Source of the DNA: Maritalea mobilis
GTDB lineage: Bacteria > Pseudomonadota > Alphaproteobacteria > Rhizobiales > Devosiaceae
Direction of reading: 5' to 3'
Length of the DNA stretch: 64,000 bases
NCBI RefSeq assembly: GCF_004363175.1
Contig: NZ_SNYR01000002.1
Coordinates: forward strand, 682,001 to 746,000
Shown here: positions 54,531 to 63,630 of the stretch, in pieces
How the letters are laid out: the number at the start of each line of letters is the position of its first letter
Position numbering within the stretch: the first letter of the stretch is position 1
Made by a program: the position numbers and the translations under genes
Notes under the pieces: generated by a model
Database searches by the model: none
What the model saw: only the letters and a program-made list of their open reading frames with translations
What the model was told of the DNA's origin: nothing

Positions 54531-54932
54531 CTACTCCAGAAATTCCGGGCCAAAGGAATCCGGCAAAATCTCATCCATGGTGTAGCTTTTGGCATCACCA
54601 TCTTCACCTGTGCACGTGATCTGCGTATCAGGTGTCGCGAATTCGCGAATGCGTTGGCGACAGCCGCCACATGGGGTCACTGGATCAACGCCTTTGCCGA
54701 TGACAAAAATGCGATGGATTTTCTTCGCACCTGCACCAATCATCGCAGAAATAGCAGCGGTTTCAGCGCAATTGCCTTGCGGGTAAGCCGCGTTTTCAAT
54801 GTTGCAGCCCGCATAGATTTGCCCATCATCTGCCAAAATGGCGGCACCAACTGGAAAGTTGGAATAGGGCACGTGCGCATGTTTGCGCACGGCTTGGGCT
54901 GCATCGTAAAGGGCTTGGTTTACCGCATCCAT
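54531..54932 (-). CDS. cdd: Cytidine deaminase
   Basis: A 133-residue tetrameric-type zinc deaminase that turns (deoxy)cytidine into (deoxy)uridine. The zinc ligands are in NCAETAAIS (Cys and catalytic Glu) and PCGGCRQRI (two Cys). VPYSNFPVGAAIL and GCNIENAAYP are typical. It feeds uridines to the phosphorylases downstream. It begins one base after the second permease stop. Confidence 0.96.
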   Translation of the reverse strand: MDAVNQALYDAAQAVRKHAHVPYSNFPVGAAILADDGQIYAGCNIENAAYPQGNCAETAAISAMIGAGAKKIHRIFVIGKGVDPVTPCGGCRQRIREFATPDTQITCTGEDGDAKSYTMDEILPDSFGPEFLE

Positions 54933-54933
54933 T

Positions 54934-55902
54934 TTAGCGTTCCTTCACATAAGGCTGGCCGATGGCCTTTGGTGCTTTGGCGCGGCCGATAAAGCCAGCC
55001 AACAGCACAACGGTCAAAATGTAAGGCAGCGCTTGGATAAACTGCACAGGCACTTCACCGATCATTGGGAATTCAACACCCTGCAAGCGAATTTGTGACG
55101 CACTGAGCACACCAAACAACAAACAAGTCCACATGGCTTGCCATGGACGCCACTTGGCGAAAATCAACGCTGCCAGCGCAATAAAGCCACGACCTGAGGT
55201 CATGTTCTCAGAAAAGTTGGCGCCCTGCGCAGTGGACAAATAGGCCCCCGCAACGCCGCACAATAGACCTGTGATGATCAACGCTTGATAGCGCAACAGC
55301 GACACAGACATACCTGCTGTGTCCAAAGCTTTTGGGTTTTCGCCAACAGCCCGCAAGCGCAAGCCGAACCGTGTGCGGAACAGCACAAAGGCTGTGACCG
55401 GCACCGCCAAGAAGGCGAAATACACAATGATCGAATGGCCGGAGAGCAATTGCTCGTAAATTTCGCCGATGATCGGAACTTGGCCGAATTCTTGTGCGAA
55501 CGGCAAATCAATTGTCGAGAAGCGTTCATCAGGCCGCAAGTTTGGTGTGGTGCCGCCACGGCGGAACCATGCATGGCCCAGAAATACAGTGAAGCCTGCT
55601 GCCAAGAAGTTGAGGGCAACACCCGAAATGATCTGGTTGCCACGGAAATTGATGGAAGCCAAAGCATGGATCATAGACATGAATGTCGACACGGCCATCG
55701 CCGCCAAAAGGCCCAACCACACATTGCCTGTGACCGCAGCTGTGGCGGCTGCCGCAAAAGCGGCGCCAAGCATCTTGCCTTCAAGGCCAATATCTACAAT
55801 GCCCGAACGCTCAGAATATAGCCCAGCCAAACAAGCCAGCAACAAGGGTACGGCGAGGCGCACACTGGAATCGAGCAATAGAATGATATCTGTTGCGTCC
55901 AT
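54934..55902 (-). CDS. Nucleoside ABC transporter permease (second)
   Basis: A 322-residue membrane protein of the branched-chain-like (BPD_transp_2) permease family with about eight hydrophobic helices. It has LYSERSGIVDIGLEGKMLGAA near the N-terminus and TRFGLRLRAVGENPKALDTA in the middle, the EAA-type contact region. Together with the next gene upstream it forms the channel of a BMP-type nucleoside importer. It begins 2 bases after the first permease stop. Confidence 0.92.
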   Translation of the reverse strand: MDATDIILLLDSSVRLAVPLLLACLAGLYSERSGIVDIGLEGKMLGAAFAAAATAAVTGNVWLGLLAAMAVSTFMSMIHALASINFRGNQIISGVALNFLAAGFTVFLGHAWFRRGGTTPNLRPDERFSTIDLPFAQEFGQVPIIGEIYEQLLSGHSIIVYFAFLAVPVTAFVLFRTRFGLRLRAVGENPKALDTAGMSVSLLRYQALIITGLLCGVAGAYLSTAQGANFSENMTSGRGFIALAALIFAKWRPWQAMWTCLLFGVLSASQIRLQGVEFPMIGEVPVQFIQALPYILTVVLLAGFIGRAKAPKAIGQPYVKER

Positions 55903-55904
55903 GA

Positions 55905-57023
55905 TTATGCCTCCCCGGTTGAGGTTGTCGCTTCTTCAGGCGCGGCTTCAATCTTTTTAGCAAATATACGTTCCAACACAGGATGGAACATTTCGCCCAT
56001 GGCACCAGTGAACAAGATCACCAAAGCCTGAATGATCAAAACAAGTTCTGACGGCACGGCCGGCAATTCAAATGCCAGCTCCTGCCCGCCCTGATAAAGC
56101 GCACCGAACAGCAATGCCGCTAGGGCAATACCTACGGGGTGTGAGCGGCCCATAAAGGCCACCGCGATGCCCACAAAGCCAACACCTGCCACATAGCCAA
56201 CCACAAGGCGCTTTTGCACGCCAACCGCCTCGTTCACCGCCATCAAACCTGCCAATGCGCCAGAGATGGCCATTGCAATGATGATCACAGCGACGGCAGA
56301 AATGCCTGCATAGCGGGCCGCTTCCGGGTTTGCGCCCAAGGTGCGGATTTTATAGCCGAGCTTCGTGCGCCAGATCAGCACATAGGTGAAGATCAATGCC
56401 AAGATGCCGAAGAAGAACGTGATGTTCAGCGGTGAATATTGGAACGCGTCAAACCAGTCAGACATCAAGGGTAAACGGCCCGGTTCTGCAATGGTGCGGG
56501 TTTCCGCATTGGCACCCGGCGCGGTGATGACTTGCACCAGCATATAGCCCATAAAGGCAGATGCGATGAAGTTGAACATGATGGTGGTGATCACCACATG
56601 GCTGCCGCGCTTGGCCTGCAACCAGCCTGGAATGATCGCCCAGAGGGCACCCATCACCATGGCCGCAGCAGTTGAACCGAGCAGCACCAAGGTCCAGTGG
56701 GTTTGATCAAGCCACAGCGCCACAACAATCGCGCCAAGGCCCGCCACATAGGCTTGGCCTTCGCCGCCAATGTTGAACATGCCCGCATGATATGCCACCG
56801 CAACCGCAAGGCCGGTAAAGATAAAGTTTGTGGCGTAATGCAGCGTGAAGCCCCAGCCCATGCCTGTGCCGAATGCGCCATAAAACAGCGCCCACATTGC
56901 ATCGAGCGGATTTTCCCCGATCATGGCCACGGCCAAGCCGCCGATAATAAATGCCAACAACACATTGAGCGCTGGCATCAACACAATTGTTACCCAATTG
57001 GGCAATGGCTGACGCGCACTCAT
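55905..57023 (-). CDS. Nucleoside ABC transporter permease (first)
   Basis: A 372-residue permease of the same family, with MFNIGGEGQAYVAGLGAIVV and the cytoplasmic contact segment TKLGYKIRTLGANPEAARYA. About nine helices are visible, and an acidic C-terminal tail ends EEATTSTGEA. It pairs with the second permease. It lies 23 bases after the ATPase gene. Confidence 0.92.
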   Translation of the reverse strand: MSARQPLPNWVTIVLMPALNVLLAFIIGGLAVAMIGENPLDAMWALFYGAFGTGMGWGFTLHYATNFIFTGLAVAVAYHAGMFNIGGEGQAYVAGLGAIVVALWLDQTHWTLVLLGSTAAAMVMGALWAIIPGWLQAKRGSHVVITTIMFNFIASAFMGYMLVQVITAPGANAETRTIAEPGRLPLMSDWFDAFQYSPLNITFFFGILALIFTYVLIWRTKLGYKIRTLGANPEAARYAGISAVAVIIIAMAISGALAGLMAVNEAVGVQKRLVVGYVAGVGFVGIAVAFMGRSHPVGIALAALLFGALYQGGQELAFELPAVPSELVLIIQALVILFTGAMGEMFHPVLERIFAKKIEAAPEEATTSTGEA

Positions 57024-57046
57024 TTCTTACAAACTCCGGACATTTG

Positions 57047-58624
57047 TTAAGCCCCCTCTTTGGGATCAACCCCGGCCATAGAAAGACCAAAGTCACGTTC
57101 TGTGGCGTCTGGCGCCAACTCTGTGACTATTTCCCCATCAAACATCACCAGCACCCGATCTGATAGGGCGCGGATTTCATCTAACTCTACAGACACAAGC
57201 AGCACAGCTTTGCCTTGGTCTCTGAGTTCAATAATTTGCTTATGGATAAATTCGATCGCGCCAATATCAACGCCGCGCGTTGGTTGGCCAACAACCAGAA
57301 CATCCAGTTCACGATCCATCTCGCGCGCCAACACCACTTTTTGCTGGTTACCGCCAGAGAAATTGGCAGTTTTCAACCGTGGATTACGCGGACGAATGTC
57401 AAACATTTCGATCCGCTTTTCAGCGTCTGCGATGGCATCCTTTACGGATAGGAATGGACCTGATCCATATTTTTCGGAATCGTGATAGCCGAGCAGCGAG
57501 TTTTCCCACTCTTGGAATTGGGTCACCAATCCCATTTTCAACCGATCTTCTGGCACGTGGGCGAGGCCCATTTCGCGCACTTTTGCAGCACTATCGTCGC
57601 CTTCAAAACGGACCAGCTCGCCATTGATGCGCACGTCGCCAAGAAGCGGCGCTTCCATGCCGGAAATCGCGCGCAGCAGTTGCGATTGACCATTACCAGC
57701 CACGCCCGCAATGCCGACAATCTCGCCAGCTTTTACATTAAAGCTGACATCTTTAACCCGCGGCACGCCAATCTCGTCCGTCACAGAGAGATTTTTGACT
57801 TCCAGCACAACATCGCCAGGTTTGGCTGGCGTTTTATCCACACGCAGCAAAACGCGACGGCCAACCATCATTTCAGCAAGTTGCTCAGGTGATGTGTCTG
57901 CTGTGGCGATGGTGCCCACCATTTCACCCTGGCGCATCACAGAAACTGTGTCCGTTACCGCCATGATCTCCCGCAATTTGTGAGTGATCAGAATGATGGT
58001 TTTGCCTTCATCGCGCAGCTGCTCCAAAATGCGGAACAATTGGTCGGCTTCGGTTGGCGTTAGCACGCCAGTCGGCTCGTCCAAAATCAACACGTCGGCG
58101 CCGCGATAAAGTGCCTTAAGAATTTCCACGCGCTGTTCTTGCCCCACAGACAGATCTTCAATCAGCGCATCTGGGTCTACATCCAGCCCATAATCTTTGG
58201 CCAGTCGCGTTAGTTCATCACGCGCCTTGGCTTTGCTGGAATCGAGCAGAAATTCGCCTTCTGCCCCAAGAATAATGTTTTCTAAAACGGTGAAATTTTC
58301 CACCAGCATAAAATGTTGGTGCACCATGCCGATGCCCAATTCCAATGCGTGGCTGGAATCTTTGATTTTCACCAATTGACCATTGACCCAAATCTCACCG
58401 CTATCAGCGGTGTAAAACCCATAAAGGATGGACATGAGGGTGGATTTACCCGCGCCATTTTCCCCCACAATGCCGTGGATTGAATTGCGCTTAACGGTCA
58501 AATCAATGTCTTTGTTGGCTTGAACGGGCCCAAATGCTTTGGACACTTTTTTCAAGTCAATCGCATGTGCTGACCCAGCAGCCTTTGCAGGCTGCTGGGC
58601 AGAGCTCGTTTGGTTCTCAACCAT
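57047..58624 (-). CDS. Nucleoside ABC transporter ATPase (two nucleotide-binding domains)
   Basis: A 525-residue ATPase with two ABC domains. Domain 1 has Walker A GENGAGKSTLMSIL, signature LSVGQEQRVEIL and Walker B LILDEPTGVL. Domain 2 has GVAGNGQSQLLRAI (Walker A lacking the usual GKS lysine), signature FSGGNQQKVVLAREM and VGQPTRGVD. Degeneration of the second Walker A is typical of the sugar/nucleoside MglA-like branch. It is the energy unit for the permeases that follow. Confidence 0.94.
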   Translation of the reverse strand: MVENQTSSAQQPAKAAGSAHAIDLKKVSKAFGPVQANKDIDLTVKRNSIHGIVGENGAGKSTLMSILYGFYTADSGEIWVNGQLVKIKDSSHALELGIGMVHQHFMLVENFTVLENIILGAEGEFLLDSSKAKARDELTRLAKDYGLDVDPDALIEDLSVGQEQRVEILKALYRGADVLILDEPTGVLTPTEADQLFRILEQLRDEGKTIILITHKLREIMAVTDTVSVMRQGEMVGTIATADTSPEQLAEMMVGRRVLLRVDKTPAKPGDVVLEVKNLSVTDEIGVPRVKDVSFNVKAGEIVGIAGVAGNGQSQLLRAISGMEAPLLGDVRINGELVRFEGDDSAAKVREMGLAHVPEDRLKMGLVTQFQEWENSLLGYHDSEKYGSGPFLSVKDAIADAEKRIEMFDIRPRNPRLKTANFSGGNQQKVVLAREMDRELDVLVVGQPTRGVDIGAIEFIHKQIIELRDQGKAVLLVSVELDEIRALSDRVLVMFDGEIVTELAPDATERDFGLSMAGVDPKEGA

Positions 58625-58654
58625 GTCGAGTTACCATTCCGTTCTTAGTTCGAC

Positions 58655-59671
58655 TTAAGAAACTGGGCAGGAATTGTCTGACCGGTAATCATGAACTTGA
58701 ATTTCGCCAGAATTGATCTTTGCAGACAATTCTTCGATCTTCGCCATCATTTCGTCAGTCACAAGTTCTGCGTTGTACTCGTCCATAGCTGCGCCAACAC
58801 CGCCTTCAGCAAGGCCAAGTGTTTGAACGCCTGAAGACCAGTTGCCATTCAATTCGTCGTTGAATGCATTTTGAACCGCAACGTCAACGCGCTTCACCAT
58901 TGAAGTGAGCATGTTGCCTGGGAACAAATAGTTCTGGTTGCTGTCAACACCGATGCCGTATTTGCCAGCATCAACTGCAGCTTGCAACGCACCTTCACCA
59001 GCAGCACCAGCAGCGGCGTAAATCACGTCCGCACCACGCTCAAGCTGTGAACGGCCAACTTCGCCAGCAGTGTTGATGTCGTTAAACGCACCAAAGTCTG
59101 TACCGATGAAGTTTTGAAGCACTTCGATGTCTGGGTTTACAGCTTTTGCACCTTGCACATAGCCGCAACCAAATGCTTGCAACAATGGGAAGTCAAACGC
59201 TGTTACGTAGCCGATTGTGCCTGATTCAGACTTCATGGCTGCCAAAGCGCCAACAAGGTATGAACCTTCTTGCTCTTTAAACAACACAGAACGCACGTTT
59301 GGCAGATCAACAACAGAGTCGATGATTGCAAAGTGTGTGTCTGGGAATTCCTGCGCCACAACGGTCAATGGCTCGGCCCATGTGAAGCCCGGCACAACGA
59401 TTGGGCTAGAGCCCTGCTGTGCGAAACGACGCAAAGCCTGCTCGCGCTGGGCATCAGTTTGAATTTCAAAATCGCGATAAGATTCGCCAGTTTCTTTTGC
59501 GTATGCTTCGGCACCGTTCCAAGCCATTTCGTTGAATGACTTATCGTTTTTGCCGGCAGCATCATAAATCAATGCAGGTTCTGCCAATGCGGTGCCTGTC
59601 ATCAATGCAGCGAATACGGCTGTACCGAGAACGGCTTTCGCGCCGGTGAACTTCTTCTTCTGGACTGACAT
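58655..59671 (-). CDS. BMP-family nucleoside-binding protein (ABC transporter)
   Basis: A 338-residue periplasmic binding protein of the BMP/PnrA type. The signal peptide (about 1-30, ending TGTALA) has no lipobox. The mature part has YDAAGKNDKSFNEMAWNGAE and the BMP-type repeats GTIGYVTAFDFPLLQAFGCG and DVIYAAAGAAGEGALQAAVDAG. PnrA homologues bind purine and pyrimidine nucleosides. GGGAG precedes the ATG at 59671; an upstream in-frame start would add 14 residues across that site. It is the first gene of the nucleoside operon. Confidence 0.93.
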   Translation of the reverse strand: MSVQKKKFTGAKAVLGTAVFAALMTGTALAEPALIYDAAGKNDKSFNEMAWNGAEAYAKETGESYRDFEIQTDAQREQALRRFAQQGSSPIVVPGFTWAEPLTVVAQEFPDTHFAIIDSVVDLPNVRSVLFKEQEGSYLVGALAAMKSESGTIGYVTAFDFPLLQAFGCGYVQGAKAVNPDIEVLQNFIGTDFGAFNDINTAGEVGRSQLERGADVIYAAAGAAGEGALQAAVDAGKYGIGVDSNQNYLFPGNMLTSMVKRVDVAVQNAFNDELNGNWSSGVQTLGLAEGGVGAAMDEYNAELVTDEMMAKIEELSAKINSGEIQVHDYRSDNSCPVS

Positions 59672-59690
59672 GAATATCTCCCTTGTCAAC

Positions 59691-59699
59691 TTATCCACA
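59691..59699 (+). promoter_or_regulatory. Perfect DnaA-box-like 9-mer
   Basis: TTATCCACA is an exact match to the DnaA consensus, 20 bases upstream of the BMP gene start. It is single, with no second box nearby, so it may be coincidence or a regulatory DnaA site; it does not mark an origin. Confidence 0.25.
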
Positions 59700-59795
59700 C
59701 GTAACAAGACCAACCCTAGGGTCTAAATGTGGTGTTTTTAATTCAAGCGTTTTCTTGGTCCCTCCGCAAGTAAAAACGCCTAAATCCCCACGCAA

Positions 59796-59824
59796 TCGTT
59801 ACCTATCCCCTACAAAAAGTTCAA
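59796..59824 (-). promoter_or_regulatory. Predicted promoter of the nucleoside operon
   Basis: On the minus strand TTGAAC (59824-59819) and TAACGA (59801-59796) are 17 bases apart. An ACCA-GT-TGGT inverted repeat at 59835-59844 sits just upstream of the -35 box and could be a regulator site. It is the only promoter-like pair I find before the 13-kb operon. Confidence 0.4.
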
Positions 59825-59881
59825 GATTTTTTTAACCAGTTGGTAAAAATAATTGCATTTTTGACCGAACGGAAGAAATTT

Positions 59882-60526
59882 TTATTTATGATTCAAGAGG
59901 TTAATAATTGGCCCGCCAGCAGCCTCTGCATCCGCCTGATCGTGGGTAACCATCAAAACCGGCAGTCGATTCTCGCGCGCCTGTGCAAAAACAAACTGCC
60001 GAACCCGCGCCCGCAACTCTACATCGAGCGAAGAAAACGGTTCATCCAGCAATAAAGCGCGTGGGTTTGATAGAAGCAAACGCATTAGCGCAATGCGCGA
60101 TTGTTGGCCACCAGAAAGGGTGAGCGGATCGCGCGGGCCAAGCTCTTCCAGATTTACCGCCCGCAATTTTTCACGCACTTTTTCGCACCGCTCATGCTTG
60201 CTGCCGCCACGGGGCAAAGCAAAAAGCAGATTGTCCTCCACACTCATATGAGGGAAAAGAAGCGGGTCCTGAAACATCAGTCCGATTTTGCGCAAGCTTG
60301 GGTCTTGATGGGTTACATCCTGCCCATCGAGAAGTATTTGCCCTTCACACGTAAAACGTGGCGAGAGGAAGCCTGAAATGGCGTTGAGCAAAGTCGATTT
60401 GCCCGAACCGGATGGCCCCATAACGCTCAACACTTCCCCAGCTTTGATTTCAGCGTCCAGATGGAACAGCAATTCATCGCCCAGCGAGATGCGCAAATCT
60501 TTCAGGTGTAGACTATGTTCGACCAT
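59882..60526 (-). CDS. ynjD: ABC transporter ATPase, YnjD-like
   Basis: A 214-residue ATPase. Walker A is GPSGSGKSTLLNAI (about 38-51), signature LSGGQQSRIALMRLLLSN, Walker B RALLLDEPF and the switch His in MVTHDQADAEA. It is close in size to E. coli YnjD (217). It is the last gene of a three-gene importer, one base after its permease. It is distinct from the nucleoside ATPase, with one nucleotide-binding domain, so it acts as a homodimer. Confidence 0.9.
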   Translation of the reverse strand: MVEHSLHLKDLRISLGDELLFHLDAEIKAGEVLSVMGPSGSGKSTLLNAISGFLSPRFTCEGQILLDGQDVTHQDPSLRKIGLMFQDPLLFPHMSVEDNLLFALPRGGSKHERCEKVREKLRAVNLEELGPRDPLTLSGGQQSRIALMRLLLSNPRALLLDEPFSSLDVELRARVRQFVFAQARENRLPVLMVTHDQADAEAAGGPIINLLNHK

Positions 60527-62245
60527 TTAGGCCTCCCGCTGTTTGGCGAAGTAAATTTTGTTGGGATAAAGCAGTTTAGGCAAGGCCAATGCCAACGCAA
60601 ACCCGACCGCTGGCAGCAAGGTTTGCACCAACGCATAAATGCCAATCAAACGCCGATCCCCGCCGGAAGCCAAGGCCACCGCTTCTGTGGTGATGGTGGG
60701 TACGCGCCCTGCCCCGATCAACAAGGTTGGGAGATATTGCGCGACTGAAATAGCAAAGCCTAGCGCCAACGCCGTTAAAATTGGCCGCAGCAACATGGGC
60801 AATTTGATTTGAAAGAAAATGCGGTTTTGCGATTTGCCAAGCGCTGCAGCGGTTTGCATATAGCGCGGGTCCAGATCATGAAAACTCGCTTCCAGCGCCA
60901 GATAGGTATAGGGAAACACAAACACCACATGCATCAGTGCAACGGGCCAAAAGCTGCCATCTAACCCGTAGCGCACCAGCAAAATGGAAATGCCAGAGAT
61001 AAAGGCAATTTGCGGCACAATCAGCGGCAGATAGATCAGCCGCAACGCTTTTTGGGTCAGCCGGATATTGTGGCGGCATTCATTTTCAAGGCAGATCAGC
61101 GTCTGGCCGACAGAAATCAATGTGGCCACAATGCCGATCTGAATGGCGTTAAATGTTGGTCCCCAGAAATAGGGTGCATTTTCCATCCAACGGCTAAAAT
61201 TCATGCTGCGTGGCAAGGCTTCTGGAAAACGCCAATAACCCGCCAAAGACCAAATGCCGAGAATGATCAGGCTGGCCATGGAAATCAGCACGAGCGTGAG
61301 CATGGTGCCACTGAACAGGCCGCGCAAAATCTGATCATTTTGGTGGCGCATGCCTTTGGTTTGCATTTGCCGCATCAAATAGCTGCATAGCATTTCGAGC
61401 AACCGCCAGATGAGCAAGGCGACCAGTGTTGCGGCCAGCTGGAACACGGCGCCCGCAGCGGCGACGAAGCGCATTTCAATGTCAGGATCGTTCATCCAGC
61501 GCAAAATCTGTACGGGCAAACTTGGCGGCAAGTTTGGACCAAGGATCAGGGCGACATCCACCACCGAGCTGGAAAAAGCAATCACGGCAAAAATCGGCAA
61601 GCGGATTTGCCGATAGAGCGCGGGCATAACCACGGTGAGCCACGCCCAAATGCGGCCATAGCCCAGCGTGCGGGCCAGCTTCAGCCGTTGGTCCACATTG
61701 ATTTGGGACGCGGCAGTGAGGCACATGAGAAACAGAAAGGGCACTTCTTTCAGCACCAACCCTGCCAACAATGCATAACCCAGCGGGTCATTGATGATCA
61801 GCCAATCTGGCGGGCGGTCAAAGCCTGTAGCCCAAGGCGACAAAATCCGGATCAGCCAGCCAGAGGGCGCGAACAGGAACGCAAAGCCAAATGCGGCGGC
61901 GGCATGTGGCACCGACATAAGCGGGGAGATAAAACGCGTGATTTTGCCGAATATCGGCGCATCCCAAAAGGCCGCGAAAAAGCCAACCACGATCACAAAG
62001 GAAATAAGCGTGGTGGCCAAACCGATCCATATGGACAGATGCACGGAATGCCAAAAGCCAGGCACATGCATGGCTTTGTGCAAATGATCCCAAGTAAGTT
62101 CTAGCCCGCCCAATGTTGGGAAATAGCCTAATGCTGGTGCCGCGACACCTAGCAAGCCCGCCAAAAGCGGCGCGGTGAGCAGGAGGATCACAAGAAAGGG
62201 CGCTGCCCAAAATAAGATGTTCAGCGCCCGATTGGTCATGTGCAT
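60527..62245 (-). CDS. ynjC: ABC transporter double permease, YnjC-like
   Basis: A 572-residue permease with two BPD_transp_1 modules of about six helices each, one in residues 1-275 and one in 300-560. SFHDLDPRYMQTAAALGKSQ in the second module is the EAA loop that contacts the ATPase; KLARTLGYGRIWAWLTVVMP is its counterpart in the first. This duplicated design is that of ThiP/FbpB and of YnjC. The ATG overlaps the binding-protein stop (TAATG), so it starts at 62245. Confidence 0.9.
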   Translation of the reverse strand: MHMTNRALNILFWAAPFLVILLLTAPLLAGLLGVAAPALGYFPTLGGLELTWDHLHKAMHVPGFWHSVHLSIWIGLATTLISFVIVVGFFAAFWDAPIFGKITRFISPLMSVPHAAAAFGFAFLFAPSGWLIRILSPWATGFDRPPDWLIINDPLGYALLAGLVLKEVPFLFLMCLTAASQINVDQRLKLARTLGYGRIWAWLTVVMPALYRQIRLPIFAVIAFSSSVVDVALILGPNLPPSLPVQILRWMNDPDIEMRFVAAAGAVFQLAATLVALLIWRLLEMLCSYLMRQMQTKGMRHQNDQILRGLFSGTMLTLVLISMASLIILGIWSLAGYWRFPEALPRSMNFSRWMENAPYFWGPTFNAIQIGIVATLISVGQTLICLENECRHNIRLTQKALRLIYLPLIVPQIAFISGISILLVRYGLDGSFWPVALMHVVFVFPYTYLALEASFHDLDPRYMQTAAALGKSQNRIFFQIKLPMLLRPILTALALGFAISVAQYLPTLLIGAGRVPTITTEAVALASGGDRRLIGIYALVQTLLPAVGFALALALPKLLYPNKIYFAKQREA

Positions 62246-63498
62246 TACATATCGCGCATGAAGCGTTTTGACCATTCTTCCTCAAGCATGGTCGCCCAGC
62301 TTGCGTGAGGCTCGAGCAAGGTTTTGCCAAACTCCTCGCCTTGCAAAGTGGCCGCGCCCAGCTCTAATGCGTCAAAATAGGCTTTTTGTTCTGCAGGCAA
62401 GGCATTGATGGCCAGAACAGATGGGTCGCCCCAAACATTTTCGTCAGCCTTGCGCGCCTGTGCTTCTGCGGAAAGCAGGAAGTTTGCTACCACCATGGCC
62501 CCTGCTTTTGCGTTGGCATTGTAGGGAATGGTGACAAAATGTGAGTTGCCCATAGAGCCATAGTCCATAACGAAGGACCGCACGCTTGGCGGCAATTCAC
62601 CAGCATTGATGGCTGATGATGCTTCGCCGGGATTAAAGGTCATTGCGATATCGATTTCGCCATCGGCCAGCAGATTTTTCAACTGGGTTGTGTCCTTGGC
62701 GTAAATTGCACCATCGCGCCAAAGGTGCGGCTTGATCTCTTCCAAATAGGTCCAAAGCGGCGCTGTTGCCTCGTCAAACACGTCTTTGGTGGCAGGCTCG
62801 CGCAAGATGGATGGGTCATCCACCACACCATACAACACCTGTTTCAAGAATGTAGTGCCGATAAAGTTTGGTGGGGCGGCATAAGTAAAGCGCCCAGGAT
62901 TTTCTTCGGCCCAGGTTGCAAGGCCCTCAAGTGAGGTTGGCGGCTCCGGCAAAATCTCGCTGTCATAATAGAAGGTCAATTGCGCCATGCCCCATGGGCT
63001 TTCTTGCCCTTCAACTGGCACGGTAAAATCGTAGGTCAGGGTCGGCTTACCCTCAATGTCGGCATATTGATAATTGGGAAGTTGTTCAGCCCAATTGTCA
63101 TCAATGAGCAGGCCTTGCTCTTTCATGGCGGCGAAGTTTTCGCCATTGATCCAAATAAGATCGACTGAGCCGCCAGAATCGCGGCCCGCAGCTTTTTCCG
63201 TGATCACACGGCTGACGGCGGTTGCAGTGTCTTCAAGTTTTACATGTTCGAGGGTGACGCCATATTCGGCTTTCAGCTTGTCGCCCACCCAAGCAATATA
63301 ATTATTGATGTTTGGCGCCCCGCCCCACGCGTTAAAATAAACGGTTTGGCCCTGAGCTTGCTCCAAAACGCTTTCCCAATTTGCAGGGTCTGGCGCTTGA
63401 TCCTGCGCCAAAGCGTGGGTAGGCGCACCTAAGGCAATAATTGATGCAAGGGCCAATTGCTTTGCGGCGGGGGAACGGAAAAACCGATTTTTACGCAT
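62245..63498 (-). CDS. ynjB: ABC transporter substrate-binding protein, YnjB-like
   Basis: A 417-residue periplasmic protein. The signal peptide (about 1-31) ends ALAQ. The mature part begins WESVLEQAQGQTVYFNAWGG, with VDLIWINGENFAAMKEQGLL and SPWGMAQLTFYYDSE. These and the length match the COG4134 YnjB group rather than the iron or thiamine binders. In E. coli the YnjBCD substrate is unproven. The gene starts the ynjB-ynjC-ynjD unit. Confidence 0.88.
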   Translation of the reverse strand: MRKNRFFRSPAAKQLALASIIALGAPTHALAQDQAPDPANWESVLEQAQGQTVYFNAWGGAPNINNYIAWVGDKLKAEYGVTLEHVKLEDTATAVSRVITEKAAGRDSGGSVDLIWINGENFAAMKEQGLLIDDNWAEQLPNYQYADIEGKPTLTYDFTVPVEGQESPWGMAQLTFYYDSEILPEPPTSLEGLATWAEENPGRFTYAAPPNFIGTTFLKQVLYGVVDDPSILREPATKDVFDEATAPLWTYLEEIKPHLWRDGAIYAKDTTQLKNLLADGEIDIAMTFNPGEASSAINAGELPPSVRSFVMDYGSMGNSHFVTIPYNANAKAGAMVVANFLLSAEAQARKADENVWGDPSVLAINALPAEQKAYFDALELGAATLQGEEFGKTLLEPHASWATMLEEEWSKRFMRDM

Positions 63499-63598
63499 AA
63501 AATATCCTTCGCACGTGAGTGCTTATTGATCGAACAATTGCAGATATTTGATACGCGATTGGCGCGAGAAGTACAGCCCCTTAGGGCAACAACTCTTG

Positions 63599-63614
63599 CT
63601 CACATAAGTGTGAG
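63599..63614. repeat. Short perfect inverted repeat between coxG-like and ynjB-like genes
   Basis: CTCACA-TAAG-TGTGAG is a perfect 6-bp inverted repeat. There is no T run on either strand, so it is more likely an operator or chance than an intrinsic terminator. Confidence 0.3.
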
Positions 63615-63630
63615 AATATACTTGATCTTT

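Noticed and set aside
59691-59699. DnaA box as evidence of a replication origin
   Set aside because: It is a single exact 9-mer with no cluster of boxes, no AT-rich unwinding region and no dnaA/hemE neighbour. One such match by chance in 128 kb of double-stranded reading is not surprising.
63499-63630. TPP riboswitch before the ABC transporter
   Set aside because: I looked for the conserved CTGAGA and ACCTGA-type core on the minus strand and did not find it. This also argues against calling the transporter ThiBPQ.
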